DNA of 64,000 nucleotides from Sphingobacterium sp. HMA12. GTDB lineage: Bacteria > Bacteroidota > Bacteroidia > Sphingobacteriales > Sphingobacteriaceae. A program made the position numbers and the translations under genes. The stretch is from assembly GCF_002933815.1 (NCBI RefSeq), contig NZ_BEYR01000001.1, forward strand, positions 1,530,691 through 1,594,690, written 5' to 3'. Below, piece by piece: positions 44,098-53,597 of the stretch (its first letter is position 1; each line of letters begins with the position of its first letter). A model generated the notes under the pieces. The model was not told where the DNA came from. It worked only from the letters and a program-made list of their open reading frames with translations, and ran no database searches.

Positions 44098-45237
44098 ATG
44101 GTTGACAACAATCGTTTTCGAATTGAGCAATTAGCATACAAATGGCTTCAGGGTACATGTACCAAAGAAGAAGAAGCATATTTACAACAGTGGTATCAGG
44201 AAAATAACGAAAACCCTTTACCCATCCCGGCAGATATAGCAACGAGTGAGCAACAACTCAGGGAACTGTTATTGTCCAATATCAAACGGGAAATAGAAAA
44301 CTCCAAAATCAAACGGATCCCAAGATGGTACAAATTGGCTGGAATTGCCGCTGCATTAGTACTCCTGTTTGGGCTGCCTTTATATCTTGTAAGGCTAACA
44401 AACTATGAGCAAACAGGGCAAATCACACGGGTCCAAAAAGAAGTCCATCCGGGCACAAAAACTGCCATATTAACACTTGCTGACGGTACAAAAATTGACC
44501 TTTCCAATAATAGACAACATGTGCTGCATCAAGATGGAAAGATAAAAATCACAACGACAGCCGAAGGTACCGTTCAATATCAATTTACTCCTGACAAAAG
44601 TAAGCTTAGCAATAAAACCAATACGATAGAAACACCCATTGGCACGGAATACAACATCATCCTCGCAGATGGCAGCAAGGTTTGGTTAAATGCGGGGTCT
44701 ACGCTAACCTTTCCTGAATCTTTCACAGCTGATAACCGTGAGGTAAAACTGTCTGGCGAAGCTTATTTTGAAGTGACAGCAGATAAGAAAAGACCCTTCT
44801 ATGTCAAAGCTGATCAACAGGTCATTCGAGTATTTGGGACGCATTTTAATGTAAAGTCTTATCCAAATGAGGACAACCGGACGACCTTAATCGAAGGTTC
44901 AGTCCAGGTCACCCAAGCTGGGAGATCTAAAATGCTTAGACCCGGTCAGGCCGCATTCAGTACCAATAATAACTTAGTTATTGCTGATGTAAACACAGAA
45001 GAAGCTATCGCCTGGAAAAATGGGTTCTTCTATTTTGAATCCACACCAGTAAAACAGGCACTTTCTGCCATTAAACGTTGGTATAATGTAGATATAATTT
45101 ACAAAGGAACCAATGAAAAACGTGAATTGACCGGAAAAATAAAGCGCAACTCCACAGCACAACAATTAATCGAAACGCTCAATTTTCTGGATATAAAATG
45201 CCAATTGAAAAATAACAAAATCGAAGTAGAACTTTAA
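44098..45237 (+). CDS. FecR-type anti-sigma factor
   Basis: The 379-residue protein is an inner-membrane anti-sigma regulator. A cytoplasmic N-terminal domain of about 75 residues (WLQGTCTKEEEAYLQQWYQ) binds sigma. It is followed by a transmembrane helix (about residues 80-100), a periplasmic FecR domain (ETPIGTEYNIILADGSKVWL, SGEAYFEVTADKKRPFYV) and a DUF4974 domain (FYFESTPVKQALSAIKRWYN). It would receive the signal from the STN domain of the SusC protein encoded 37 bases downstream. Confidence 0.94.
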   Translation: MVDNNRFRIEQLAYKWLQGTCTKEEEAYLQQWYQENNENPLPIPADIATSEQQLRELLLSNIKREIENSKIKRIPRWYKLAGIAAALVLLFGLPLYLVRLTNYEQTGQITRVQKEVHPGTKTAILTLADGTKIDLSNNRQHVLHQDGKIKITTTAEGTVQYQFTPDKSKLSNKTNTIETPIGTEYNIILADGSKVWLNAGSTLTFPESFTADNREVKLSGEAYFEVTADKKRPFYVKADQQVIRVFGTHFNVKSYPNEDNRTTLIEGSVQVTQAGRSKMLRPGQAAFSTNNNLVIADVNTEEAIAWKNGFFYFESTPVKQALSAIKRWYNVDIIYKGTNEKRELTGKIKRNSTAQQLIETLNFLDIKCQLKNNKIEVEL

Positions 45238-45274
45238 AGTATCTAAATATAGCACACATTTACCTTACTAAATT

Positions 45275-48200
45275 ATGTATAAACTTCCATCTGATCATTT
45301 TGCACATAAACGGGCAAAACTCTTTGGTGCCTTACTGGCTATCCAGTGCATGGCAACTGTAAATAACACGGCTATCGCCTTTGTGAGCCAATCCAAAATT
45401 AAGTTACATGATAAAGAATATACGCTTGCGAAGTTTGCGCGGGAAATCGAACGCCAGAGTTCCTATGTATTTCTTTACGACAACTCACAGATCAATGACA
45501 ACCAGAAGATTCTGATCCATCATAAGGATGGATCCATTGAAGAAATTTTGGATGATAACCTAAAAGAACTGTCTTATTCTTACAAGATTGTCAACAACAC
45601 CATCGTATTAAAAAGAAAAATAGATAGGCCGCAGGCAAATCAACAAACTGTCCAACAGTATATCAAAGGAAAAGTGGTGGATATGGATGGAACCCCCCTG
45701 AGCGGAGTCACCGTCCGAAATACGAACAATGGCCGTCAGGCGGAAACCAACAGTCAGGGGGAATTTACTATCGAGGCGGCACCGGCACAACAACTAAGCT
45801 TTAGCTCGGTGGGTTATGAAACGGTGAACAATTCCATCAGCGGCAATGCTTTTCTAACAGTCCAGCTGAAAACAGCCAATAACCAATTGGAACAGATAGT
45901 TGTCGTAGGCTTTGGGACACAGAAGAAAAAGGATATTACTGGCGCTATTGCCACCATGAGCACAAAGGATATTGAAGACAGACCTGTAACTCAACTAGCC
46001 AGCGCTATGGAGGGAAAAATGGCCGGGGTAGAAATCGTCAAGTCCTCTGGTCAACCACAAGCAGGTTTCTCTATCCGTGTCCGTGGAACCTCAACAATCA
46101 CTGCAGGCAGCAACCCCTTATATATTCTGGACGGGGTCCCTACAGAGAACATCTCGGAACTCAATCCATCCGATATACAGAGTATCTCGGTCTTGAAAGA
46201 TGCGGCATCCGCGGCAGTCTACGGTTCATCCGGAGCCAACGGCGTTGTTTTAATTACGACCAAACGTGGAAATAACGGCAAAACGCTGGTAAACTTCGAA
46301 ACCTATCAGGGCTTTTCTACTATCTGGAAAAGACCAAAGGTACTGAATGCGGCACAATACAAAGAGTTGATGACCGAAGTTGGAGAAGCAGCCGATTGGT
46401 CGAAATATTCAGCAGACACCAATTGGCCCGACCAACTGTTCCGTACCGGACATAGCCAAAAATATCAGGCTTCAGTACGTGGCGGAGATGAAAAAACTGG
46501 ATTTTATATCTCGGGATCCTATCAAAAGGATAATGGTACAGTTATTACAAATACCGTCAACAAAGTCAATTTTAAAGTCAACCTCGATCACCAGATCAAT
46601 AAGATATTTAAGGTAGGAACAAGTTTGTCCTATAACAGATGGTATGATGTGGATATTCCTGAAAACGCCAGAAACGGGGTCATTATGAATGCCTACCTAG
46701 GTTCGCCCGTAATTGGAATATACGGAGACAAAGGAGCATTCACGGTGGACCCTTTCTATACCGATCTTGATAACCCTGTTGCACTGGCAACGGGGAATGA
46801 ACATTATTATGTCAATAATAGATTCACCGGAAACTTTTTTGTGGAGGCGAATATCTTTCCTGAACTCAAGTTCAAAAGCTTATTTGGCTACGAGAAATAC
46901 AACAACCAATACCGCAGTTTTGTGGACCCGTTTCGCACCACCGAAGGCCGGAAATACAAAGGGAGAGCACAGCTTGATCAACAGGACAATCAGTATTGGA
47001 TGTCTGAAAACACATTAAACTACGACAAGACGTTTAGTGAAAAACATCACTTCACCGGTTTATTAGGGTATATTACGACCAAAACACAAACCACAGGTTC
47101 AAGTATTAGCACGCAGAATTTCGCCAATCCAGCGATCCGTACCGTTAACGGCGGATCTATGATTACCGAAATGCCAAGCGCAAAGGATGCAGCAGTGACA
47201 ACTGTTTCCGGAATAGCAAAGATAGGTTATGATTATAATGGCACGTATTTATTAACGGCCAATTTAAGGGCAGATGCATCTTCGGTATTTGGCCCCAATA
47301 ACCGCTGGGGTTGTTTCCCCTCCTTCTCGGCAGGCTGGCGCATATCAAATGAAGGCTTCTTTGAAGCCTGGAAAAACACGGTCAACGACTTGAAGCTAAG
47401 AGCAAGCTGGGGTAAAGTCGGAAATAGCCAGATACCGGCATTCGCTTACCTAGGCTTAATAGATGTCACGGGATCCTATGTCATTGGTGATCAAGTTGTG
47501 CCCGGCTACACCCCAATCACATTGGATAATCCCAACCTAAAATGGGAAACGACCAACCAGACGGATATTGGTATTGATGCTAGCTTTTTAAATTCGAGAT
47601 TGACTGTCGCCGCCGACTATTATGCAAAAAAAACGATAGGGCTTTTACTTGATTCGCGGGTCCCTTATAGCTCAGGATATGCCAAAGTCCTTAGGAACCT
47701 TGGCGATCTACAGAACAAAGGATTTGAATTGGAATTAAGTAGCCGGAATTTTGTCCATGACTTTAAATGGAATACAACGCTAACCTTTGGCCTCAATCGC
47801 AACAAAGTCCTGAATATTGATGGCGGAACATATTATGATGGTAACATTGACGGCCGTGGAAACAGTACCATTGCTAAAGAGGGGCTTGCTTTAGGTTCGT
47901 TTTGGGGTTACGTAGCCAAAGGTGTCAACCCGGAAACTGGCGACATGATTTATCAGATGGCTGATCCTGATGCCGGTCTTCAGACGAGTGATATGAATGT
48001 CATTGGTAATGCCACACCTAAGTTTTCCTACGGTATGACAAACGATTTCAGTTACAGGAACTTTAATTTATCTTTTTTCTTACAGGGTGTACAGGGGAAT
48101 GATATCCTCAATGCGACACGTATTTATACCGAGGGTATGTGGGAGCCCCGAAATCAAAGTGCAACCGTCCTCGATCGTTGGAGTCCAACAAACAAAAACA

Positions 48201-48544
48201 GTACGATGCCACGTCCTGATCTTAACAACACGGAGGATAATTACAATACCAAGATCTCGTCCCGATTTGTTGAGAAAGGATCCTATCTACGATTAAAATC
48301 CCTGACACTTGGCTATACAATACCCAAACAAGTCCTGGAAAAATGGAAAATGAACAAGTTGCGTTTTTATGTGACCGGTGAGAACTTATTGACCTTTACG
48401 AAGTACTCTGGATTAGATCCCGAGGTCAGTATGTACAGTGCGACCAATCAATATACGGTAAGTTCCAATATGTCTCCGGGTATCGATTTCGGCACCTCAC
48501 CCCAGGCACGCACCTTTATCGTTGGTTTAAACTTAACCTTTTAA
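45275..48544 (+). CDS. SusC/RagA TonB-linked outer-membrane transporter with STN domain
   Basis: The 1089-residue protein is the outer-membrane importer of the locus. It has an N-terminal signal region; an STN signalling domain (about 45-110, LAKFAREIERQSSYVFLYD); a carboxypeptidase-like regulatory domain (about 130-205, GKVVDMDGTPLSGVTVRNT); a TonB box and plug (LEQIVVVGFGTQKKKDITGA, GKMAGVEIVKSSG, PLYILDGVP); and a beta-barrel ending in a terminal Phe. The STN domain explains coupling to FecR and sigma. The substrate cannot be told from sequence; no glycoside hydrolase is next to it. Confidence 0.95.
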   Translation: MYKLPSDHFAHKRAKLFGALLAIQCMATVNNTAIAFVSQSKIKLHDKEYTLAKFAREIERQSSYVFLYDNSQINDNQKILIHHKDGSIEEILDDNLKELSYSYKIVNNTIVLKRKIDRPQANQQTVQQYIKGKVVDMDGTPLSGVTVRNTNNGRQAETNSQGEFTIEAAPAQQLSFSSVGYETVNNSISGNAFLTVQLKTANNQLEQIVVVGFGTQKKKDITGAIATMSTKDIEDRPVTQLASAMEGKMAGVEIVKSSGQPQAGFSIRVRGTSTITAGSNPLYILDGVPTENISELNPSDIQSISVLKDAASAAVYGSSGANGVVLITTKRGNNGKTLVNFETYQGFSTIWKRPKVLNAAQYKELMTEVGEAADWSKYSADTNWPDQLFRTGHSQKYQASVRGGDEKTGFYISGSYQKDNGTVITNTVNKVNFKVNLDHQINKIFKVGTSLSYNRWYDVDIPENARNGVIMNAYLGSPVIGIYGDKGAFTVDPFYTDLDNPVALATGNEHYYVNNRFTGNFFVEANIFPELKFKSLFGYEKYNNQYRSFVDPFRTTEGRKYKGRAQLDQQDNQYWMSENTLNYDKTFSEKHHFTGLLGYITTKTQTTGSSISTQNFANPAIRTVNGGSMITEMPSAKDAAVTTVSGIAKIGYDYNGTYLLTANLRADASSVFGPNNRWGCFPSFSAGWRISNEGFFEAWKNTVNDLKLRASWGKVGNSQIPAFAYLGLIDVTGSYVIGDQVVPGYTPITLDNPNLKWETTNQTDIGIDASFLNSRLTVAADYYAKKTIGLLLDSRVPYSSGYAKVLRNLGDLQNKGFELELSSRNFVHDFKWNTTLTFGLNRNKVLNIDGGTYYDGNIDGRGNSTIAKEGLALGSFWGYVAKGVNPETGDMIYQMADPDAGLQTSDMNVIGNATPKFSYGMTNDFSYRNFNLSFFLQGVQGNDILNATRIYTEGMWEPRNQSATVLDRWSPTNKNSTMPRPDLNNTEDNYNTKISSRFVEKGSYLRLKSLTLGYTIPKQVLEKWKMNKLRFYVTGENLLTFTKYSGLDPEVSMYSATNQYTVSSNMSPGIDFGTSPQARTFIVGLNLTF

Positions 48545-48562
48545 CCATTTAATCTGAATAAC

Positions 48563-50113
48563 ATGAGATCAAATTTATATACATCCCTCACAATAGCCTT
48601 AATGGCATCCTTATTCTTTACTTCCTGTAAGAAATTTCTGGACGTACAACCGACATCCACCGTAACCAGTGAAAATGCTTATCTCACGGGTGACAATATT
48701 GAAAAAGCATTAAATGGTGCATACAATTCTTTCATTGGAAATGGTACCCGACCGGGTAGTAACGCAAATTACTACCAATGGGAAATGATTTTACAGACGG
48801 ATATCCGCTCTGATAATGCACATGCCGCAGGTGGTGGTGAGATTGATTTTGCGCAAATTGATTTCAATACCATCACTAATACGAATGACATGGTACGAAG
48901 AGACTGGGAAGAATTATATGGGGCCATTTCAAAATGTAATATTGTCATTGACAATGTAGGAAAAGTCACTGACCCTACTTTCTCTGAAGAGCGACGTAAG
49001 CAAATCCTGGGCGAGGCTTCTTTTTTGAGAGCATTCCATTATTACCAATTGGTCAAAATATATGGTGGAGTTCCTATTGAGAAGCACTCAAACAGCACAG
49101 ACCCGGAAGTCCTCCGTATCAAAAGATCGACCACAGAAGAGGTCTACGACTTTATAGACTCGGACCTCCAGGTTGCAGTAAATAATCTGCCTGATGGATT
49201 TGGACAGCCATCCATAAACAAAGTACGTGCGACAAAAGGTGCTGCAAATGCCCTTTTAACTAAGATATGGGCACAGCGGCCCGACCGCGACTACAACAAA
49301 GTACTTCAATACGCAAATGCTGTCATCAACGGTAAAGGCGGTTACCAATTGCTTCAAAATTATGCTGACCTCTTTGACGGAGCGCACAACTATAACAATG
49401 AGTCAATCATAGAAATCCCTTATGTAGCGGGGAGTCCCAACTTAAGCTGTTGGGGCGGAGCCTTCTTCTTTCCTGATCTGGACGATAATGGCCTGATCAA
49501 TGAAAACGAATGGCGCCGATATGGAACGCCCTCCAAGGATCTCGTAGATGCTTATGATAAGGCTGGTGATACAAAACGAAAAAATGCCAATATTTGGTTC
49601 TTTTCCGTCCCCTGGGCCGACGAATTCTGGAATCCATGTGGTGATGCCAGTACCAAGATTCCATTCAATGTCAAACAAAAGCATGCGAATAGTTTTCAGA
49701 GTGGAGACCACTTCTATCTACTCCGCCTCGGAGACATCGTTTTGCTAAAGGCAGAAGCCCTAAATGCACTGGGCAACAGCAATGATGCGATTAACACCAT
49801 TAACTTAATCCGCCATCGTGCAGGATTACCCAATATCACAACAAGCAATGCAAATCAGCTGAAGTCAATTATACTCAATGAACGCCGTTTGGAACTCGCT
49901 TTTGAGGGACAACGCTGGGATGATTTAAATCGTTATGGTGTTACCGTGGACGTCATGAACAACCTGAACGAGCTTAAGTATACCTGTAACGACGGAACAG
50001 TAAGCCCCCCTACTTCAATAAAATATAATTTTAACCAAAATAGCCTGTTATTACCAATACCATTATTGGAAATGCAGGCAAATCCTAGTCTGGTTCAAAA
50101 CCCTGGCTATTAA
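48563..50113 (+). CDS. SusD/RagB-family nutrient-binding lipoprotein
   Basis: The 516-residue lipoprotein (lipobox FFTSC, then KKFLDVQPTST) caps the SusC barrel and binds the substrate at the cell surface. The SusD-like N-terminal region (MVRRDWEELYGAISKCNIVIDN, FLRAFHYYQLVKIYGGVPI) and the C-terminal SusD/RagB domain (LRLGDIVLLKAEALNALGN, ILNERRLELAFEGQRWDDL) are both clear. It starts 18 bases after SusC, in one operon. A terminator follows it. Confidence 0.95.
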   Translation: MRSNLYTSLTIALMASLFFTSCKKFLDVQPTSTVTSENAYLTGDNIEKALNGAYNSFIGNGTRPGSNANYYQWEMILQTDIRSDNAHAAGGGEIDFAQIDFNTITNTNDMVRRDWEELYGAISKCNIVIDNVGKVTDPTFSEERRKQILGEASFLRAFHYYQLVKIYGGVPIEKHSNSTDPEVLRIKRSTTEEVYDFIDSDLQVAVNNLPDGFGQPSINKVRATKGAANALLTKIWAQRPDRDYNKVLQYANAVINGKGGYQLLQNYADLFDGAHNYNNESIIEIPYVAGSPNLSCWGGAFFFPDLDDNGLINENEWRRYGTPSKDLVDAYDKAGDTKRKNANIWFFSVPWADEFWNPCGDASTKIPFNVKQKHANSFQSGDHFYLLRLGDIVLLKAEALNALGNSNDAINTINLIRHRAGLPNITTSNANQLKSIILNERRLELAFEGQRWDDLNRYGVTVDVMNNLNELKYTCNDGTVSPPTSIKYNFNQNSLLLPIPLLEMQANPSLVQNPGY

Positions 50114-50124
50114 TGACCAACCCC

Positions 50125-50170
50125 AAGGCCGCTTTAGTTAAGTTGAAAACTACTTAAAGCGGCCTTTTTT
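50125..50170 (+). terminator. Terminator after susD
   Basis: A perfect 12-bp GC-containing stem (50125-50136 with 50155-50166) ends in a run of T. It lies just before the next gene, so expression of the acyltransferase-like gene would need read-through or its own promoter. Confidence 0.88.
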
Positions 50171-50181
50171 AAACTCAATCT

Positions 50182-51303
50182 ATGAATCGCTTTAAATCGC
50201 TAGACATATTCCGTGGGTTTACAGTAGCAGCTATGATACTAGTCAATAATCCGGGGAATTATCACCATGTATATACGCAACTGGAACATTCTTCCTGGCA
50301 TGGCTGTACTTTTACAGATCTTATTTTCCCATTTTTTCTATTTGCCGTAGGAAATTCCATGGCGTTCTCCCTGAAAAAAATAGATGAAACTCCATCGCCG
50401 GTATTTCTCAAGAAAGTCACCAAAAGGTTCCTATTGTTGTTCCTGATTGGTTTTATTTTAAATATCTTCCCATTTGTTGAATGGAACAGTCAGCATCAAT
50501 TGGAGTGGCTTCCAGTGGAAAAACACCGTTATTTTGGTGTATTACAACGTATCGCTTTGTGTTATTTTTGTAGCGCGCTGCTCATCTATTACCTCAGAGA
50601 TAAGGGAGCTGTCATGGTAAGCATCCTTCTGTTATTGCTCTACTGGTTATTTTGCTATATAGGCAACCCTAATGATCCCTATAGTCTGGAAGGATGGTTC
50701 GGAACATCACTGGATATTAAGTTTTTTGGTGCATCCCATCTCTATCATGGTGAAGGAACAGCATTTGATCCGGAAGATCTTTGGAGTGCTTCCGCCGCAA
50801 TCAGCCAAACTATTTTTGGTTATATTACCGGAAAATATATCATCCAAAAATTAGCCGGAAAAAAAGAACTGATCTACTTGCTCGTCTGGGGAGTAGCTCT
50901 AATTGTCGCCGGATACCTATGGTCCTTTGTATTTCCGATCAATAAGAAAATCTGGACCAGCAGCTATTGCATATTTACAACAGGAATAGCTTTATCTTTC
51001 TTAACCTTATTGATTTATCTTATTGAGTTTCTAAAGATAAAGGGACCACTCTACAGCTTATTTGACGGCTTTGGGAAGAACACGCTTTTCATCTATTGCT
51101 TAAGTGGGATTATCCCAACGATATGCAATTTTATTTTGATACCAGATACAAGACAAAATCTTTGGGATTTTACTTATCAGGCAGCATTCGGAAATTGGAC
51201 AAATCAGGCACTGGGATCGGCACTATTCGCGCTATTATTTGTCTTTCTTAATTGGTTGATCGCGTTCTTGCTAAGGAAGAATAACATCTATGTAAAAATT
51301 TAG
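50182..51303 (+). CDS. DUF5009/HGSNAT-like membrane acyltransferase (NagX type)
   Basis: The 373-residue protein has about ten transmembrane helices and begins MNRFKSLDIFRGFTVAAMIL, the hallmark of the heparan-alpha-glucosaminide N-acetyltransferase / YeiB-like group. The motif HSSWHGCTFTDLIFPFFLF carries the conserved His and Asp of this family. NagX-type members are found in N-acetylglucosamine or glycosaminoglycan loci and may transfer acetyl groups across the membrane to amino sugars. It lies 68 bases after SusD, behind a terminator, hinting that the SusCD pair handles an amino-sugar glycan; this is inference. Confidence 0.82.
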   Translation: MNRFKSLDIFRGFTVAAMILVNNPGNYHHVYTQLEHSSWHGCTFTDLIFPFFLFAVGNSMAFSLKKIDETPSPVFLKKVTKRFLLLFLIGFILNIFPFVEWNSQHQLEWLPVEKHRYFGVLQRIALCYFCSALLIYYLRDKGAVMVSILLLLLYWLFCYIGNPNDPYSLEGWFGTSLDIKFFGASHLYHGEGTAFDPEDLWSASAAISQTIFGYITGKYIIQKLAGKKELIYLLVWGVALIVAGYLWSFVFPINKKIWTSSYCIFTTGIALSFLTLLIYLIEFLKIKGPLYSLFDGFGKNTLFIYCLSGIIPTICNFILIPDTRQNLWDFTYQAAFGNWTNQALGSALFALLFVFLNWLIAFLLRKNNIYVKI

Positions 51304-51380
51304 CTATAACACGCTATTTAATAGAAAATGGGATTCTTTTGATTGTCTTTGAAAAATAACTCATCGCAATAATAAGGTGA

Positions 51381-51404
51381 AAAAAGGGCCGAGGCCCTTT
51401 TATA
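51381..51404 (+). terminator. Terminator after the acyltransferase gene
   Basis: A perfect 9-bp stem (51382-51390 with 51393-51401) with a two-base loop lies about 80 bases past the stop. Confidence 0.8.
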
Positions 51405-51530
51405 TATAAAGATATGGATAAGATATACCGCAGCTACTTTTAGAAAACGCCCCATCTTTGTTTACTAATTCCGCCATTACAGTATGCTCAGGCTAAAATA
51501 GAACAAATTAACTCTATAGAGAAAAAAACA

Positions 51531-51554
51531 AGGGGGGACAAAAGGGGGGACAAA
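51531..51554. repeat. Exact 12-base tandem duplication, G-rich
   Basis: The 12-mer AGGGGGGACAAA occurs twice head to tail (51531-51542, 51543-51554) inside the gene-poor stretch 51304-51919. A short open frame of about 55 codons crosses it but has no recognisable product. Confidence 0.6.
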
Positions 51555-51704
51555 TCACAAAAAACTGAAAAACAAGCAATTAATATCATCCGAAAACATG
51601 TTAAAAAAGTGTCTTTCGACTTATCATTGGATCTGGACTAGCGTCACGGGTACTGTATTTCTGTAAGAACACTACAGAAAATTAGCTTTTTAAATGCAAA
51701 AAAG

Positions 51705-51851
51705 AAGACCTGAGGTTGGGAGCCCCAGGTCTTAACTAACCAATTATTAACCTAAATTATGAAAAGTCTTTTTTATTATTCTACACAAGGAATATTTCAA
51801 CTATTAGACCAAAAGAAAACGCTGGCTCTTATTTCACATTTTTTTAACTAA
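51705..51851 (+). other. Orphan leader-like hairpin followed by a 30-codon frame
   Basis: An 8-bp perfect stem (51705-51712 with 51726-51733, with two further inner pairs) is followed by AACTAACCAATTATTAACC and an ATG at 51759. The spacing and A/T-rich tract resemble leaders in front of SusC-like genes in Sphingobacteriaceae, but only a 30-codon frame (MKSLFYYSTQGIFQLL and so on) follows before TAA at 51849-51851. It may be a remnant of a deleted gene or a small peptide gene. Confidence 0.4.
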
Positions 51852-51919
51852 TAACTGAGATTAATATGACGAAACCCGCTGCCACAATTCAGTTTTGCAA
51901 ATTATAACGTCTGATCCGA

Positions 51920-53374
51920 CTAATGGAAGAGCCTGTCAGAAGTAATTTTGTCATAGTTGCTGACAGGTTCCGCAGCGACAAGCCCCATCATAGGATTATT
52001 ATTCATGAAATGTACCTTATTTGGATATCGCTCGGCCATCTGTCGTACCAGCTCCAGCATATAATGATTGCTAGGATAAACCTTAACTGCTGCTCTGATA
52101 TCATCAAGACTGGCATACTGGCTATATTGGTCAATATAGCCCATGCCATAAAATCGGCCATTTTCAATAACGATACAGCTCTTTTCTTCCACATTTCGTC
52201 CCTGATCTATAAATACATAAGAAGGCCTCCGCTTTAACCATTCATCTATACAGCGTTCAACCCGCGTATTATGTAGCTCACGATCGGGCAAATCACCCCG
52301 GCTTGTGGATTTAATTGCCAAACTGGCAGTGCCAAAATGACAAAACTGGACATTAATTTCGCCTTCTTTCATAAAGGATTGCAGCAATTGAATAGCGTCA
52401 TATTCCCGCTGAAATAACTGAATACAATCCTGAATGCGATTCATTTTACCAATGGCCAAATGGAGATAACCATTTTGGTCCTCATAACAAAATAAGGCAA
52501 ATTTCGGCTCGTAACGTTTGAGTGCCCGATTGTATTTAGGCCATAGCCGTTTAATTTCAGCGCATTCCAGCAATAGGGACATCAGTTCCGTTCCACAACA
52601 TTCATAACTGATGTGATAGATCTCTTTTAAAAAATTTTGCCGTTGTGCCTGAATATTGTTACCTGTAAAATGTGATGATACCCGCTTCTTGATGTTGACT
52701 GCTTTTCCCACATAGATTACTTTTCCATTTCTATCGTGAAAATAATACACACCGGGGGTGTCTGGGAGCTGCTCAAACTCACTAAGATTTAAATGAGGTG
52801 GAAAACGCTGATCAATAGCCTTATGTTTGATCATTTCCTGAAAGACCTGCGTTGTATCCAATGCGCGAAGGTACGCAAAAAGGATCGCCGTGGCATCCGC
52901 GTCACCGCCTGCACGATGCCGATTTTCAATCGGTATATCCAGATAATCACACAAACGGCCCAAACTATAAGATAACAGTCCAGGCTTGATCTTACGGGCA
53001 TAACGCACCGTACATAATTTAATTGAAGACCACTCTATTCCTACTTCCTGAAGCTGAAAGCGAATAAAAGAATAATCAAAATTGACATTGTGCGCAACGA
53101 ACACCCGATCTTTCAATAAAGCGTGAAGATCTGAGGCCACATCCTCAAACATCGGTGCATCTTTAACCATGTCATTGTCGATGCCGGTCAACGCAAAAAT
53201 AGAATTCGGAATTTCCACCCCTGGATTTACCAAAGTTTCCCAACGATGCAACACTCGATTACCGTCGTGTATAACGATCGCAATTTCAGTAATCCGACTG
53301 GATTTTGCATTACCGCCAGTGGTCTCGATATCCACAATGGCAAACTCTTGTCTTTTGCTTCGATTCATAGTCAT
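51920..53374 (-). CDS. DEDDh exonuclease fused to GIY-YIG nuclease domain (DnaQ/Cho-like)
   Basis: The 484-residue protein joins an N-terminal DnaQ-type 3'-5' exonuclease (about 10-170: FAIVDIETTGGNAKSSRI, FVAHNVNFDYSFIRFQL, NRHRAGGDADATAILF) to a GIY-YIG domain (about 205-285: LPDTPGVYYFHDRNGKVIYVGKAVNIKKRVSSHF) of the UvrC/Cho type. A further C-terminal region of about 200 residues follows. Such fusions are known as DNA polymerase III epsilon-like/UvrC-like proteins and may nick or process damaged DNA. Two ATGs (53374, 53368) are possible starts. A -7 element and an inverted repeat lie just upstream. Confidence 0.9.
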   Translation of the reverse strand: MTMNRSKRQEFAIVDIETTGGNAKSSRITEIAIVIHDGNRVLHRWETLVNPGVEIPNSIFALTGIDNDMVKDAPMFEDVASDLHALLKDRVFVAHNVNFDYSFIRFQLQEVGIEWSSIKLCTVRYARKIKPGLLSYSLGRLCDYLDIPIENRHRAGGDADATAILFAYLRALDTTQVFQEMIKHKAIDQRFPPHLNLSEFEQLPDTPGVYYFHDRNGKVIYVGKAVNIKKRVSSHFTGNNIQAQRQNFLKEIYHISYECCGTELMSLLLECAEIKRLWPKYNRALKRYEPKFALFCYEDQNGYLHLAIGKMNRIQDCIQLFQREYDAIQLLQSFMKEGEINVQFCHFGTASLAIKSTSRGDLPDRELHNTRVERCIDEWLKRRPSYVFIDQGRNVEEKSCIVIENGRFYGMGYIDQYSQYASLDDIRAAVKVYPSNHYMLELVRQMAERYPNKVHFMNNNPMMGLVAAEPVSNYDKITSDRLFH

Positions 53375-53382
53375 TCCTAAAA

Positions 53383-53407
53383 CAAATATACTAACATTTT
53401 TAGTATA
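53383..53407 (-). promoter_or_regulatory. -7 element overlapped by an 8-bp inverted repeat
   Basis: On the minus strand TATATTTG (53390-53383) fits TAnnTTTG. A perfect inverted repeat (TATACTAA at 53387-53394, TTAGTATA at 53400-53407) overlaps it, the position expected of an operator. No -33 match is seen. Confidence 0.5.
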
Positions 53408-53543
53408 AGTGTATTTTTTCTAAAGTTTATTAACAAAAGGAGTAATTGGGGTTCCAAAAATTGTTGGTTCAACCACCATTTATGATCGTTTGGTCAATTT
53501 TACGCAATATTCAACAGAATCAACAGTACAGGAAGGCTGTTGA

Positions 53544-53574
53544 TTTGATTTTGCTTATTTTGTGGCTACTTTTA
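53544..53574 (+). promoter_or_regulatory. Promoter of the small GNAT gene
   Basis: TTTG (53544-53547), 19 bases, then TACTTTTA (53567-53574), one mismatch from the -7 consensus. It lies 24 bases before the ATG. Confidence 0.65.
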
Positions 53575-53597
53575 GATAACACATTAAATTATAATCA

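Noticed and set aside
51440..51645. Short open frame with repeated Arg-Gly-Asp-Lys across the G-rich tandem repeat
   Set aside because: It is about 67 codons with no ATG in a good position, no domain, and the repeat itself creates the residue pattern.
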